DNA of 64,000 nucleotides, from the NCBI RefSeq assembly GCF_041549525.1, contig NZ_CP157456.1, positions 3,348,001 to 3,412,000 on the forward strand, in the 5' to 3' direction. The stretch's first letter is position 1. The number at the start of each line of letters is the position of its first letter. Positions 1-6,801 of the stretch are shown piece after piece. The DNA is from Paenarthrobacter aurescens (lineage in GTDB: Bacteria > Actinomycetota > Actinomycetes > Actinomycetales > Micrococcaceae). Made by a program: the position numbers and the translations under genes. The notes beneath the pieces were generated by a model. It was given only the letters and a program-made list of their open reading frames with translations. It was not told the DNA's origin and ran no database searches.

Positions 1-411
1 CAGGGCCTGCCCACCGAATTGAAGGTTTCCTACTTCATCTGGGTCATCTCCGGGCTCCTCGGGCTGTTGTTTGGGCTCATCGCATTCTTCGCCGTGATCG
101 CCGCATTCGCCTTCGCCCCAGGATTCGCTGCCATCGCACTGATCCTCCTTCTGCTCACCTTGGCCGTGTCCGCCGCACAAGTAGTCCTGGCCATGAAAAT
201 GAAGGAAGGCAAGGAGTGGGCCCGCCTCGCGTTGACCATCCTTGCCGGCATTTCCCTCCTGCTGGCCATCTTCGGGGCAGCCAGTGGCGGCGGTTCCGGG
301 ATGGGCCTGGGCGGTAACTGGTTCGGCTTCCTTGTCAGCGCCGTTGCCGTGGTCTTGATGTGGCTCCCCAATTCACAGCTCTGGTTCAAGGCAGTAAAGG
401 GTCACGCCTGA
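1..411 (+). CDS. Small multi-pass membrane protein, 5' end cut off by window edge
   Basis: The reading frame is open from base 1, so the true start is probably upstream; an internal TTG at 19 is less likely because the paralog at 673-1446 has a long polar N-terminus before its first membrane segment. About four hydrophobic segments are visible, with a charged loop containing KEGKEWARLALTILAG. This loop matches RKGKNWARILGTVFAA in the next gene, and both end with a similar LP-x-S/F-aromatic tail, so the two are tandem paralogs. No enzymatic motif is seen. Function unknown; an envelope protein is likely. Confidence 0.75.
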   Translation, partial: QGLPTELKVSYFIWVISGLLGLLFGLIAFFAVIAAFAFAPGFAAIALILLLLTLAVSAAQVVLAMKMKEGKEWARLALTILAGISLLLAIFGAASGGGSGMGLGGNWFGFLVSAVAVVLMWLPNSQLWFKAVKGHA

Positions 412-459
412 GACCTGCCCGAGTACCGTCGTCGAGCATTAACGGCGGAAATGCGTGCT

Positions 460-497
460 GAAGGCCGCGGTTGAACCTCCGGGTTGCCGCGGCCTTC
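460..497 (+). terminator. GC-rich hairpin between the two paralogs
   Basis: The arms GAAGGCCGCGG (460-470) and CCGCGGCCTTC (487-497) are perfectly complementary over 11 bp with a 16-nt loop. No T-run follows, so it may be a weak or Rho-assisted terminator or an mRNA-stabilising stem. Confidence 0.5.
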
Positions 498-672
498 ATC
501 ATGAAGGCGTAAGCCCACATGATGATTTTTCCTGCCAGCTTGAAATAACTGCGTGTGATCGTCTGCAGCGTCCGGACCCGGGATGTACGGTGGTAGCAGA
601 ACCACGCTGGGGGCAGGGTCAATTTGCTGATCCCGGCGGCCGCACCAGCAGTCGAACAAGCAAAGGAATGCC

Positions 673-1446
673 ATGAGCAACCCTCCGTACCCGCCCTCAA
701 ACCCGGGCGATCCCAACCAGCCCGGGACCGACGGTTCCCAGCCATCTGCACCGCAGACCCCGGCACCGCAGTACGGTCAGCCCGCCGCCCCGCAGTACGG
801 GCAGCAGTCCCCCGCCGCACCCCAGTACGGCCAGCCCGCCGCCCCCCAATACGGGCAGCAGTCCGCACCGCAGTATGGCCAGCAGCCTTCCCCCTATGGT
901 CAGCCTCCCGCAGCTCCGCAGTACGGCCAGGACACCAACTGGCCAAGCCAGCAGCCCGGACCCACCACCGTGCCGCCCATGGTTAACTACGCGTTCTGGA
1001 TGATCATCGCCGCCGGCATCCTTTCCGCCATCAGCTCCTTGCTCCTGGCCACCACCGGCGCCGACGTCTTCATTGACATGATGAATCAGCAGGCCGCTCA
1101 ACAGGGCACGGATCTTCCGCCGGAAAGCATGGAAGGCATGCGTGGCATCATGGCCGTCAGCGCCATAGTCGGTGCCATCTTGAGCCTCGGCCTGTATGCA
1201 TTGGTCGCTTTCCCGGTCCGGAAAGGCAAGAACTGGGCAAGGATCCTGGGCACAGTCTTCGCTGCCATCTCGGTACTTGGCCTCACGGGCCTGTTCCAGT
1301 TCGGTCCCACGTACGGCTTCATGCAGCTGATCGTGATTCTCCTGGGCGTTGCAGCAATCGTCATGCTCTACCTGCCGGCGTCGGCTCCGTACTTCCGCAA
1401 GGCGCAGCCGTTCGGCAATCCTTACCAGAACCCCTACGGCCGCTAA
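673..1446 (+). CDS. Membrane protein with Pro/Gln/Tyr-rich repeat N-terminus
   Basis: The 257-residue protein has a disordered first ~100 residues built from repeats of PAAPQYGQ and QYGQQ, followed by four predicted membrane segments. AAAGGA seven bases before the ATG supports this start. Its membrane part is paralogous to the gene that ends at 411. Actinobacterial membrane proteins with such cytosolic Pro/Gln/Tyr-rich tails are common and often cluster around cell-envelope or division machinery, but nothing here identifies a role. The repeats are also visible at DNA level between about 770 and 930, so the copy number may vary between strains. Confidence 0.85.
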   Translation: MSNPPYPPSNPGDPNQPGTDGSQPSAPQTPAPQYGQPAAPQYGQQSPAAPQYGQPAAPQYGQQSAPQYGQQPSPYGQPPAAPQYGQDTNWPSQQPGPTTVPPMVNYAFWMIIAAGILSAISSLLLATTGADVFIDMMNQQAAQQGTDLPPESMEGMRGIMAVSAIVGAILSLGLYALVAFPVRKGKNWARILGTVFAAISVLGLTGLFQFGPTYGFMQLIVILLGVAAIVMLYLPASAPYFRKAQPFGNPYQNPYGR

Positions 1447-1494
1447 AAACGCAGGCTTTCAAGCACCCAACGCGGGCGCGGACCCCGGCAAAGG

Positions 1495-2223
1495 CTAAAC
1501 AGCCTGGCCCGGTGTCTGCGCCCGTTGTGCGTGATAGGCCAGAATCTGTAGCTCGGTTGCCATGTCCACCTTCCGGAGGTTGACGTGGGGTGGAACCTGC
1601 AGCAATACCGGGGCGAAACTGAGGATGCTCCGGATCCCGGCGGCAATGACGCGGTCGCACACGGCCTGGGCCACGGTGGCGGGCAGCGCCAGGACCACCA
1701 TGTTGGTGTGGGTTCGTTCAAGGACCCGCTCAAGTTCGGCCGAATCACTGACCCGCAACCAGCCCACCTCATTGCCGATCACCATGGGGTCGGCGTCGAA
1801 GATGGCAACTACGTCAAAGCCGCGTGATTCGAAACCGCCATACCGGGCGAGGGCTTTGCCGAGGTTACCGGCACCAACAATCGCCACTTTCCAGTCGTGG
1901 GTCAGGCCCAGAGCTGCCGCGATGTGGCGGCTCAGGTACTGGACCTCGTAGCCCACACCACGGGTCCCGTAAGAGCCAACGTAGGAGAGGTCCTTGCGGA
2001 GTGTGGATGAACTGACGCCTGAGGCTTCCGCCAGCGCTTCAGAGGAAACCCGTTCAACGCCCTCGGCCAAGAGCGAGTTGAGCGCGCGCAAATAGAGGGT
2101 CATCCGGGCCACAGCCGCGGGTGGGATCTGCTTGGCGGCAGGCTCGTTGTCTCCGGTTGTGGCTTCCGGGGACGGTTCCAGCGCAGTCACGGTATTCTCC
2201 ATTGCGTCGCTTTGTTGTTCCAC
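1495..2223 (-). CDS. rex: Redox-sensing transcriptional repressor Rex
   Basis: Rex senses the NADH/NAD+ ratio and represses respiratory and fermentative genes when NADH is low. The 242-residue protein has an N-terminal winged-helix domain, with the typical Rex stretch EASGVSSSTLRKDLSYVGSY followed by GTRGVGY, then a Rossmann NAD(H)-binding domain with GAGNLGKA and an FDADP segment after the second strand. I chose the GTG at 2223 because GAGGG lies seven bases upstream; an ATG at 2202 and a TTG at 2250 are also in frame. In actinobacteria rex typically precedes hemA and lies near a small thioredoxin-fold gene, as here. Confidence 0.93.
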   Translation of the reverse strand: MEQQSDAMENTVTALEPSPEATTGDNEPAAKQIPPAAVARMTLYLRALNSLLAEGVERVSSEALAEASGVSSSTLRKDLSYVGSYGTRGVGYEVQYLSRHIAAALGLTHDWKVAIVGAGNLGKALARYGGFESRGFDVVAIFDADPMVIGNEVGWLRVSDSAELERVLERTHTNMVVLALPATVAQAVCDRVIAAGIRSILSFAPVLLQVPPHVNLRKVDMATELQILAYHAQRAQTPGQAV

Positions 2224-2278
2224 TCTATGACCCTCGCCCGGACTCAACAAAAGCCATTACCTGCGGGTAGATCCACCC

Positions 2279-2533
2279 TCAGCTCTCCAGGACTTTCTTC
2301 AAGGTCCGGGTGAGCCGCTCCTCGTCGATCTTCCAGAAATCGCGCTGGATGCCATTGACCAGAACTACTGGAATCTCCTCAGCGAAGCGCTCCTGAAGTT
2401 GGGGGTCGCTGTCAATCCTCTGTTCGGTCCACTGCACGCCAAGACTTTTTGTGACGCGCTCGACGGCGGCACGCGCCTCGGTGCAGAGGTGGCAGTCAGC
2501 TTTGGTGAGGAGGACGACGTCGGGAATAGCCAT
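2279..2533 (-). CDS. Glutaredoxin-like (DUF836) protein
   Basis: The 84-residue thioredoxin-fold protein has an N-terminal redox motif CHLC (residues 15-18) and the cis-proline segment EIPVVLVNG typical of the glutaredoxin-like DUF836 family. It probably acts in cytosolic thiol-disulfide exchange with an unknown partner. It lies just upstream of rex on the same strand with a 55-bp gap, the order seen in other actinobacteria (compare Rv0508 near hemA). A cluster of 32-33 bp repeats begins about 25 bp before its start codon, so its promoter must lie within or beyond those repeats. Confidence 0.85.
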   Translation of the reverse strand: MAIPDVVLLTKADCHLCTEARAAVERVTKSLGVQWTEQRIDSDPQLQERFAEEIPVVLVNGIQRDFWKIDEERLTRTLKKVLES

Positions 2534-2553
2534 GTCTCAAAGGTACCGGCCCA

Positions 2554-2640
2554 ACCATCTCTCACATCCCACCCCCCTCCCGCCCAACCCTCACTCACAT
2601 CCCACCCCCTCCCGCCCAACCCTCACTCACATCCCACCCG
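2554..2640. repeat. Repeat cluster A (three copies, 32-33 bp period)
   Basis: The core CTCACATCCC occurs at 2561, 2594 and 2626, and the remainder of each unit is C-rich and nearly identical within the cluster. The cluster lies between the divergent glutaredoxin-like and HAD genes. Related clusters are at 3561-3656 and, inverted, at 4663-4746. Confidence 0.85.
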
Positions 2641-2697
2641 AGGGTTGCCGGGAGTGCGCACCCAACGCGGGACCCGGTGATTGACTAGACTCAAGGC

Positions 2698-3561
2698 ATG
2701 CCCGAGGAGAAGAACGCCGCCGTGGTCGCAGATGCCTTGGTGCAGCAGGATGCCGCACAGAGGGATGCGGCCAAAACGGACATCGCCCGGAAGTACGCCG
2801 GCGAGGCCGCTTTCTTTGACGTCGACAATACGTTGATGAAAGGTGCAAGCCTCTTCCACGTGGCACGCAAAATGTACGAGCGCAAAGCCTTCACACTTTC
2901 CCAGGCTGCTGGGTTCGCTTGGAAACAGTTCAAGTTCGTTATGCGCGGCGAGAACATGGAGGACGTCCATTCCGTGCGTGACTCCGCCTTGACACTGGCT
3001 GCGGGCATCACCGTGGAAGACATCAAGGCCTTGGGCGAAGAGGTCTACGACGAAATGATCGAGTCACGGATCTGGCCGGGGACCAAAGCGCTTGCCGAAC
3101 AGCACCTTCGGGTTGGCCGGAAAGTGTGGCTTGTGACGGCCACGCCCATCGAGGTGGCTACGGTCATTTCCACCCGACTCGGCCTTACTGGTGCCCTGGG
3201 TACCGTGGGCGAAGTGGACGAAGGCATGTACACGGGAAAATTGGTTGGCGACATCCTGCACGGACCCGCCAAGGCGATCGCAGTCCAACTCGTGGCAGAT
3301 CGCGAAGGGCTGGATTTGGACCATTGCTGGGCTTACAGCGACTCCGCCAATGACATCCCTTTGCTCACAATGGTGGGGCATCCTGTGGTCATAAACCCGG
3401 ATGCAAAGCTGCGGCGGCACGCTCGCGAAAACAACTGGCCCGTTTACGACTTCCGTTCCGGACGCCGTGCCGCAACGCTTGGTCTCAAAGCCGCTACTGT
3501 CGGCGGAGCCGTCTACGGCCTATGGCGCGGGTTCTCGAAGTTCCGCGGTCCCCGCCTCTAA
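2698..3561 (+). CDS. HAD-IB family phosphatase (SerB-like)
   Basis: The 287-residue protein belongs to the HAD superfamily, subfamily IB, which includes phosphoserine phosphatases. Motif I is FFDVDNTLMKG (nucleophile Asp41 and Asp43); motif II is the VTATP segment; motif IV is the acidic SDSANDIPLL. A helical cap lies between motifs I and II. A short hydrophobic C-terminal segment (about residues 264-280) could form a membrane anchor. Homologs in other actinobacteria (SerB1-type, Rv0505c) lie in the same neighbourhood. The exact substrate, whether phosphoserine or another phosphomonoester, cannot be read from sequence. Its stop codon overlaps the first unit of repeat cluster B. Confidence 0.87.
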   Translation: MPEEKNAAVVADALVQQDAAQRDAAKTDIARKYAGEAAFFDVDNTLMKGASLFHVARKMYERKAFTLSQAAGFAWKQFKFVMRGENMEDVHSVRDSALTLAAGITVEDIKALGEEVYDEMIESRIWPGTKALAEQHLRVGRKVWLVTATPIEVATVISTRLGLTGALGTVGEVDEGMYTGKLVGDILHGPAKAIAVQLVADREGLDLDHCWAYSDSANDIPLLTMVGHPVVINPDAKLRRHARENNWPVYDFRSGRRAATLGLKAATVGGAVYGLWRGFSKFRGPRL

Positions 3562-3656
3562 CGCTCTCTCACATCCTGCCCGTTTAAACCCCACGCTCGC
3601 TCACATCCCACCCGCTTAAACGCAACGCTCTCTCACATCCCGCACGTCCCTCAGCA
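3561..3656. repeat. Repeat cluster B (three 32-bp units)
   Basis: Units of 32 bp start at 3561, 3593 and 3625, each beginning ACGCTC(T/G)CTCACATCC and continuing with a CCCG-TTAAAC segment in the first two. The first unit starts on the last base of the upstream TAA stop codon. This is the same family as clusters A and C. Confidence 0.85.
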
Positions 3657-3708
3657 AGCCTGTGGATAACTTCGGATGCCTCGGACGGTTCTGGGCGAGA
3701 ATGCCGGT

Positions 3709-4671
3709 ATGCAGAATTCCACCGCCTTCCATCCACGACTGACTACTGCGCCCTTCACACTCGAGGAAGCCGGCGCAGCGGGCCTCAAGCCATCCCAGCT
3801 GTGGAACAGCGTCAAGATCAGCGGAGTCAGCCGAGGTCTCTACCGGCATACGGATTGGGATTTCGAATTGTCGGCGGCTGCAAGGTCGCTCTCGGCTGCA
3901 ACTCCGGGTGCCTGGATTTCACATGTAACGGCCGCGAGGCTACATGGCTTTTCCCTTCCGCCGTGGCTATCAGATTCCAACGAACTGCACCTCAGCAAGC
4001 CTCGGCACCTTCCGTCCGTTCGCCGGAAAGGGGTAATCGGACACACGGTGATAGCCTCCGCAGATGAAGTCGAGTACGTCCGTGGCATCAGGATGAGCAC
4101 CAGGTCACGGACGTGGTTGGATCTGGCACGACGCGTGACGGTCCCTGACCTCGTTTGCATGGGCGATGAGCTTATAAGGATTCCCCGGCCAGAGTTCGAA
4201 GAACGCGAAACGCCATTCACTACTCTTGAAGCCCTCCGCAAACTGGTAGATAGACATAAGAATTTGCAGGGTGTTGTTCGGGCACGGGAGGCACTGGATC
4301 TCATGCGCGTGGGCGCCGATTCCGCGCCCGAGTCCCTGCTCCGGTTGGCGATGCTCGACGCAGGCATCCCCGAACCCGATCTTCAGGTCAAGCTCCGGCC
4401 GAGTGATCCGTTCTCTCCCTCGGCGGATCTAGGGTTTCGGGCCCGGCGAGTGGCGCTACAGTACGACGGCGGTCATCACCAGGAGCGGGAACAGATATTT
4501 AGCGATCGGCGACGCGACAAAGCATTTGAGGCAGCAGGATGGACGGTCCTCAAATTTGGAAAAGAGGACCTGGCGGACAACTTCTCATCGGCCACAAAGA
4601 AGATAAAGAGCGCGCTGCGGTCAGCGTGGCAGGATCCTGCCGTCAGTTCAGGTTTTTCACCAGGGACGTGA
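3709..4671 (+). CDS. DUF559-like (VSR-type nuclease fold) protein with AbiEi-like N-terminus
   Basis: The protein is about 320 residues; an ATG at 3676 would add 11, and neither start has a clear ribosome site. The N-terminal ~100 residues resemble the winged-helix AbiEi-type antitoxin region (an EEAGAAGLKPSQLWNS helix-turn-helix followed by GLYRH). The C-terminal ~90 residues have the hallmarks of DUF559/very-short-patch-repair endonuclease-like folds: a strand ending ALQYDGGHH, then a basic helix SDRRRDKAFEAAGW and a final VLKFGKEDL strand. Such genes are abundant in Arthrobacter relatives and their biological role is not established. No toxin partner is adjacent. The gene is bracketed by inverted copies of the 32-bp repeat, and its last two codons and stop lie inside the downstream repeat. 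Confidence 0.7.
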   Translation: MQNSTAFHPRLTTAPFTLEEAGAAGLKPSQLWNSVKISGVSRGLYRHTDWDFELSAAARSLSAATPGAWISHVTAARLHGFSLPPWLSDSNELHLSKPRHLPSVRRKGVIGHTVIASADEVEYVRGIRMSTRSRTWLDLARRVTVPDLVCMGDELIRIPRPEFEERETPFTTLEALRKLVDRHKNLQGVVRAREALDLMRVGADSAPESLLRLAMLDAGIPEPDLQVKLRPSDPFSPSADLGFRARRVALQYDGGHHQEREQIFSDRRRDKAFEAAGWTVLKFGKEDLADNFSSATKKIKSALRSAWQDPAVSSGFSPGT

Positions 4672-4746
4672 GAGAGGGACCCACCAAACCCCACGGGACG
4701 TGAGAGAGGGACCCACCAAACCCCCACGGGACGTGAGAGAGGGTGC
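4663..4746. repeat. Repeat cluster C (inverted orientation)
   Basis: The core GGGACGTGAG, the reverse complement of the core in clusters A and B with one change, occurs at 4663, 4695 and 4728 with 32- and 33-bp spacing; the third unit is partial. The first unit supplies the final codons and TGA of the nuclease-like gene. Confidence 0.85.
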
Positions 4747-4781
4747 AAAAATGCCCGCCACCTCGAGAGGCAACGGGCATT
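4746..4781 (-). terminator. Rho-independent terminator of the bS22 gene
   Basis: Read on the minus strand, an AATGCCCG / CGGGCATT stem with an inner CCTC-GAGAGG pairing is followed by TTTTTGC. It lies 20 bp beyond the bS22 stop codon and fits an intrinsic terminator for the HTH-bS22 pair. Confidence 0.8.
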
Positions 4782-4800
4782 CACGCTTGACGAAGTATCT

Positions 4801-4899
4801 CTACTTCTTATTGCGGCGCTGGTGGCGAGTCTTGCGAAGCAGCTTGCGGTGCTTCTTCTTGGCCATACGCTTGCGGCGCTTCTTAATAACTGAACCCAC
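4801..4899 (-). CDS. Small ribosomal subunit protein bS22 (32 residues)
   Basis: This micro-gene reads GTG then GSVIKKRRKRMAKKKHRKLL and continues with a basic tail ending in RRNKK, so nearly two thirds of the residues are Lys or Arg. It matches the actinobacterial bS22 protein (formerly annotated as an AURKAIP1/COX24-domain protein; Rv0500B in M. tuberculosis), which sits in the 30S decoding region. AAGGAAC lies about seven bases upstream of the GTG. The HTH gene at 5064-5276 lies directly upstream on the same strand, as it does in mycobacteria. Standard length cut-offs miss this gene. Confidence 0.95.
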   Translation of the reverse strand: MGSVIKKRRKRMAKKKHRKLLRKTRHQRRNKK

Positions 4900-5063
4900 G
4901 AAAGTTCCTTACAAATTAGAAGTTCCTGCCGGTGTGGACCAACCCGCCGAGGCAGACAGTACAACTGACAGATTCTTACATTGACGTAAAACGTTCCTTA
5001 ACAGAGTACCGCTTCAAAGGGGCTTCCCATGACCACGATCCAGGGGACGGACCCCGGCAGGTC

Positions 5064-5276
5064 TCAGGCGGTCTCGGATTGCCCGTCCACCACAGCACCT
5101 TTGAGGTACTGGGCAACAGCCTCTTCGGGAACCCGGAAGGAACGGCCGAACCTCACGGCGGGCATTTCCCCTGAGTGAACCAGGCGGTACACGGTCATTT
5201 TGGAAACACGCAGGACGTCGGCCACCTCGGCCACCGTCATGAAACGCGCATTCGAGAAGTTAGTCTCCGCGGACAT
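5064..5276 (-). CDS. Excisionase-family helix-turn-helix DNA-binding protein
   Basis: The 70-residue protein has a MerR/excisionase-type winged helix: FMTVAEVADVLRVSKMTVYR (HTH), then SGEMPAVRFGRSFRVPEEAV (wing). I chose the ATG at 5276 because AAGGAATATGGGAA precedes it; an upstream extension to 5387 is in frame but has no homology-like features. The protein corresponds in position and type to Rv0500A, the partner of bS22 in other actinobacteria. BldC-like developmental regulators have the same architecture. Its target is unknown; the strict pairing with bS22 suggests a housekeeping role rather than phage excision. Confidence 0.88.
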   Translation of the reverse strand: MSAETNFSNARFMTVAEVADVLRVSKMTVYRLVHSGEMPAVRFGRSFRVPEEAVAQYLKGAVVDGQSETA

Positions 5277-5447
5277 TTCCCATATTCCTTTGCTCTCAGA
5301 CAGTAGGACACCCCCAGTGGAACGGTGTGCCGATGCTGAGCCATCAAACAACCATGTGCTAGATACTCTAGAGGCTGATGGGGCCAATGTGAAAGAGCCC
5401 GCGACTGTGATCTCGCCATTCAGGCCACTCCCCGGCCAGCGGGCACG

Positions 5448-6581
5448 CTATGCCGCGACCACAGCCCGACGCTTCCGGGCGGACGCCGCAAGCTGCTCCA
5501 ACACCGAGGCCGTAACATCCCACTCCATGCAGGCATCCGTGACGCTTTGGCCGTAAACAAGCTCCTGCTCCCCCGCAAGCTGCGCAGCCACATCCAGGTT
5601 CTGCGCGCCACCCACGAGGAAGCTCTCCAGCATGACACCGGCGATCGGCGAGCTCTCCCCTGCCTCAAGCTGCGCACCGATTTCCAGGGCAACCTCAGCC
5701 TGGCGGTGGTGACTCTTCCCACTGTTGGCGTGCGAAGCATCCACAATCAGTCGCGGGTTCAGTCCCTTGGCGGCCAGCTTGGACGACGCCGCTGCAACAT
5801 CCTCGGCAGCGTAGTTGGGTCCCTTGCGTCCGCCGCGCAGGATCACGTGGGTGTCGGGGTTTCCGGAGGTCGCTACGAGAGCCGCGCGGCCGTCGTCGTC
5901 GATTCCCAGGAAGGCTTGCTCAGCGGCAGAGGCACCACAAGCGTCGATGGCTACCTGGAGATCGCCGTCGGTGCCGTTCTTGAAGCCGATTGGCATGGAG
6001 AGCCCGGACGCAAGTTGGCGGTGAATCTGGCTTTCCGTGGTGCGGGCGCCAATGGCACCCCACGAGACGAGATCGGCCATGTATTGCGGGCTGATGGGCT
6101 CCAGGAATTCGGTGGCAGTGGGCAGTCCCAGCGCGGTGATCTGCTTCAGGAATCCGCGGGCGGCACGGAGGCCTGCGGCGATGTCGTGGCTGCCGTCAAG
6201 GTGGGGATCGTTGATGAGGCCCTTCCAGCCAACGGTGGTGCGGGGCTTCTCGAAGTAGGTCCGCATGACAATCAGCAGGTCTTCCTTGTGCTTCTCGGCC
6301 TGGCTGACCAGGCGGCGGGCGTATTCGAGGCCGGCCTTGGGATCGTGGATGGAGCACGGGCCAACAATGACCAGGAGGCGGTCATCCACGCCGTCCATGA
6401 TGGCGCGGACCTGGTCACGGCCGCGGTCGACGACGGCAGCGGAGCGGGCGTCCAGCGGCAACTCCGCGATGAGGTCCTGCGGGGCCGGAAGCGGCTCGAA
6501 GCGGGCAACCCGCAGGTTGGAGGTAGCGGGTTGAGCGGCGTCAGATGCTGAGTTGAGGGATTCTGCGGCGATGCTGGTCAT
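5448..6581 (-). CDS. aroG: Class I DAHP synthase (3-deoxy-7-phosphoheptulonate synthase)
   Basis: This enzyme condenses phosphoenolpyruvate with erythrose 4-phosphate, the first step of the shikimate pathway. The 377-residue protein is of the AroF/G/H type (class I-alpha): LLVIVGPCSIHDPKAGLEYA, the MRTYFEKPRTTVGWKGLIND segment, GFKNGTDGDLQVA, DASHANSGK and a C-terminal VMLESFLVGG-(Q)N segment are all present. In this family the metal ligands are a Cys, a His, a Glu and an Asp, found here in GPCS, SHAN, LES and the C-terminal SVTDACM. AGGA precedes the ATG. A leader peptide and hairpins lie upstream, so feedback of aromatic amino acids on expression is likely in addition to any allosteric control. 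Confidence 0.95.
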   Translation of the reverse strand: MTSIAAESLNSASDAAQPATSNLRVARFEPLPAPQDLIAELPLDARSAAVVDRGRDQVRAIMDGVDDRLLVIVGPCSIHDPKAGLEYARRLVSQAEKHKEDLLIVMRTYFEKPRTTVGWKGLINDPHLDGSHDIAAGLRAARGFLKQITALGLPTATEFLEPISPQYMADLVSWGAIGARTTESQIHRQLASGLSMPIGFKNGTDGDLQVAIDACGASAAEQAFLGIDDDGRAALVATSGNPDTHVILRGGRKGPNYAAEDVAAASSKLAAKGLNPRLIVDASHANSGKSHHRQAEVALEIGAQLEAGESSPIAGVMLESFLVGGAQNLDVAAQLAGEQELVYGQSVTDACMEWDVTASVLEQLAASARKRRAVVAA

Positions 6582-6695
6582 TTCTGGGTCCTGTTCCGGG
6601 ATGCGGAGCGGGCCCCTTTTCAGAACCCGCCGGATATGGCGAAGGGCAGAGAATAATCTCTGCCCTGTTGGCTCTGAAGGAAAGTTGGATGCGTG
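6582..6695 (-). promoter_or_regulatory. Predicted attenuator region between leader peptide and DAHP synthase
   Basis: In the transcript, GTTGGCTCTG (6726-6717, inside the leader ORF) can pair perfectly over 10 bp with CAGAGCCAAC (6676-6667). Immediately downstream GGGCAGAG (6665-6658) pairs with CTCTGCCC (6651-6644) around a 6-nt loop. The two CAGAG elements compete for the same CTCTG partners, the usual arrangement of mutually exclusive stems. A ribosome stalled on the aromatic codons would cover the first arm. No U-run follows the second stem, so whether control is by termination or at translation is unclear. Confidence 0.65.
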
Positions 6696-6755
6696 TCAGT
6701 TAGACGCGGGCCCCTCCAGAGCCAACGAAAAATACGCATACCAACGGTTTGTCAT
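6696..6755 (-). CDS. Aromatic leader peptide of the DAHP synthase gene (19 residues)
   Basis: The short ORF encodes MTNRWYAYFSLALEGPASN, with Trp, Tyr, Tyr and Phe in five consecutive codons, followed by a stop and then competing hairpins before aroG. This composition is the signature of ribosome-mediated attenuation sensing all three aromatic amino acids. A comparable leader (aroR) is known upstream of the DAHP synthase gene aroF in Corynebacterium glutamicum. No ribosome site precedes the ATG, but a promoter is positioned so that transcription would begin at or next to its A, suggesting a leaderless message. An in-frame GTG two codons upstream is an alternative start. Confidence 0.82.
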   Translation of the reverse strand: MTNRWYAYFSLALEGPASN

Positions 6756-6761
6756 AGCCAC

Positions 6762-6791
6762 ACCATAACCGCGGTTCTTCACACCGGGCAA
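6762..6791 (-). promoter_or_regulatory. Promoter for the leader peptide-aroG transcript
   Basis: On the minus strand TTGCCC (6791-6786) and TATGGT (6767-6762) are spaced by 18 bp. The expected start site seven bases beyond the -10 is the A of the leader ATG at 6755. The -35 lies only about 11 bp after the stop codon of the upstream esterase gene. Confidence 0.55.
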
Positions 6792-6801
6792 ATCATGTCC
6801 G

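Noticed and set aside
386..946. Minus-strand Arg/Ala-rich frames opposite the repeat-rich membrane protein
   Set aside because: They are antisense to the PAAPQYGQ repeats and have the skewed composition expected of a shadow frame.
2554..4746. CRISPR-like array from the 32-33 bp repeat spacing
   Set aside because: Within each cluster the whole unit is repeated with no unique spacers, the conserved core is only ~10 bp, and no cas genes are present.
4663..4746. Transposon or insertion sequence around the nuclease-like gene
   Set aside because: Inverted clusters flank the gene, but there is no transposase, target-site duplication or resolvase; kept only as a possible cassette.
6644..6665. Second aro leader stem as a simple intrinsic terminator
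   Set aside because: The 8-bp stem is followed by TTCGCCATAT, not a U-run, so I report it only as part of a possible attenuator.
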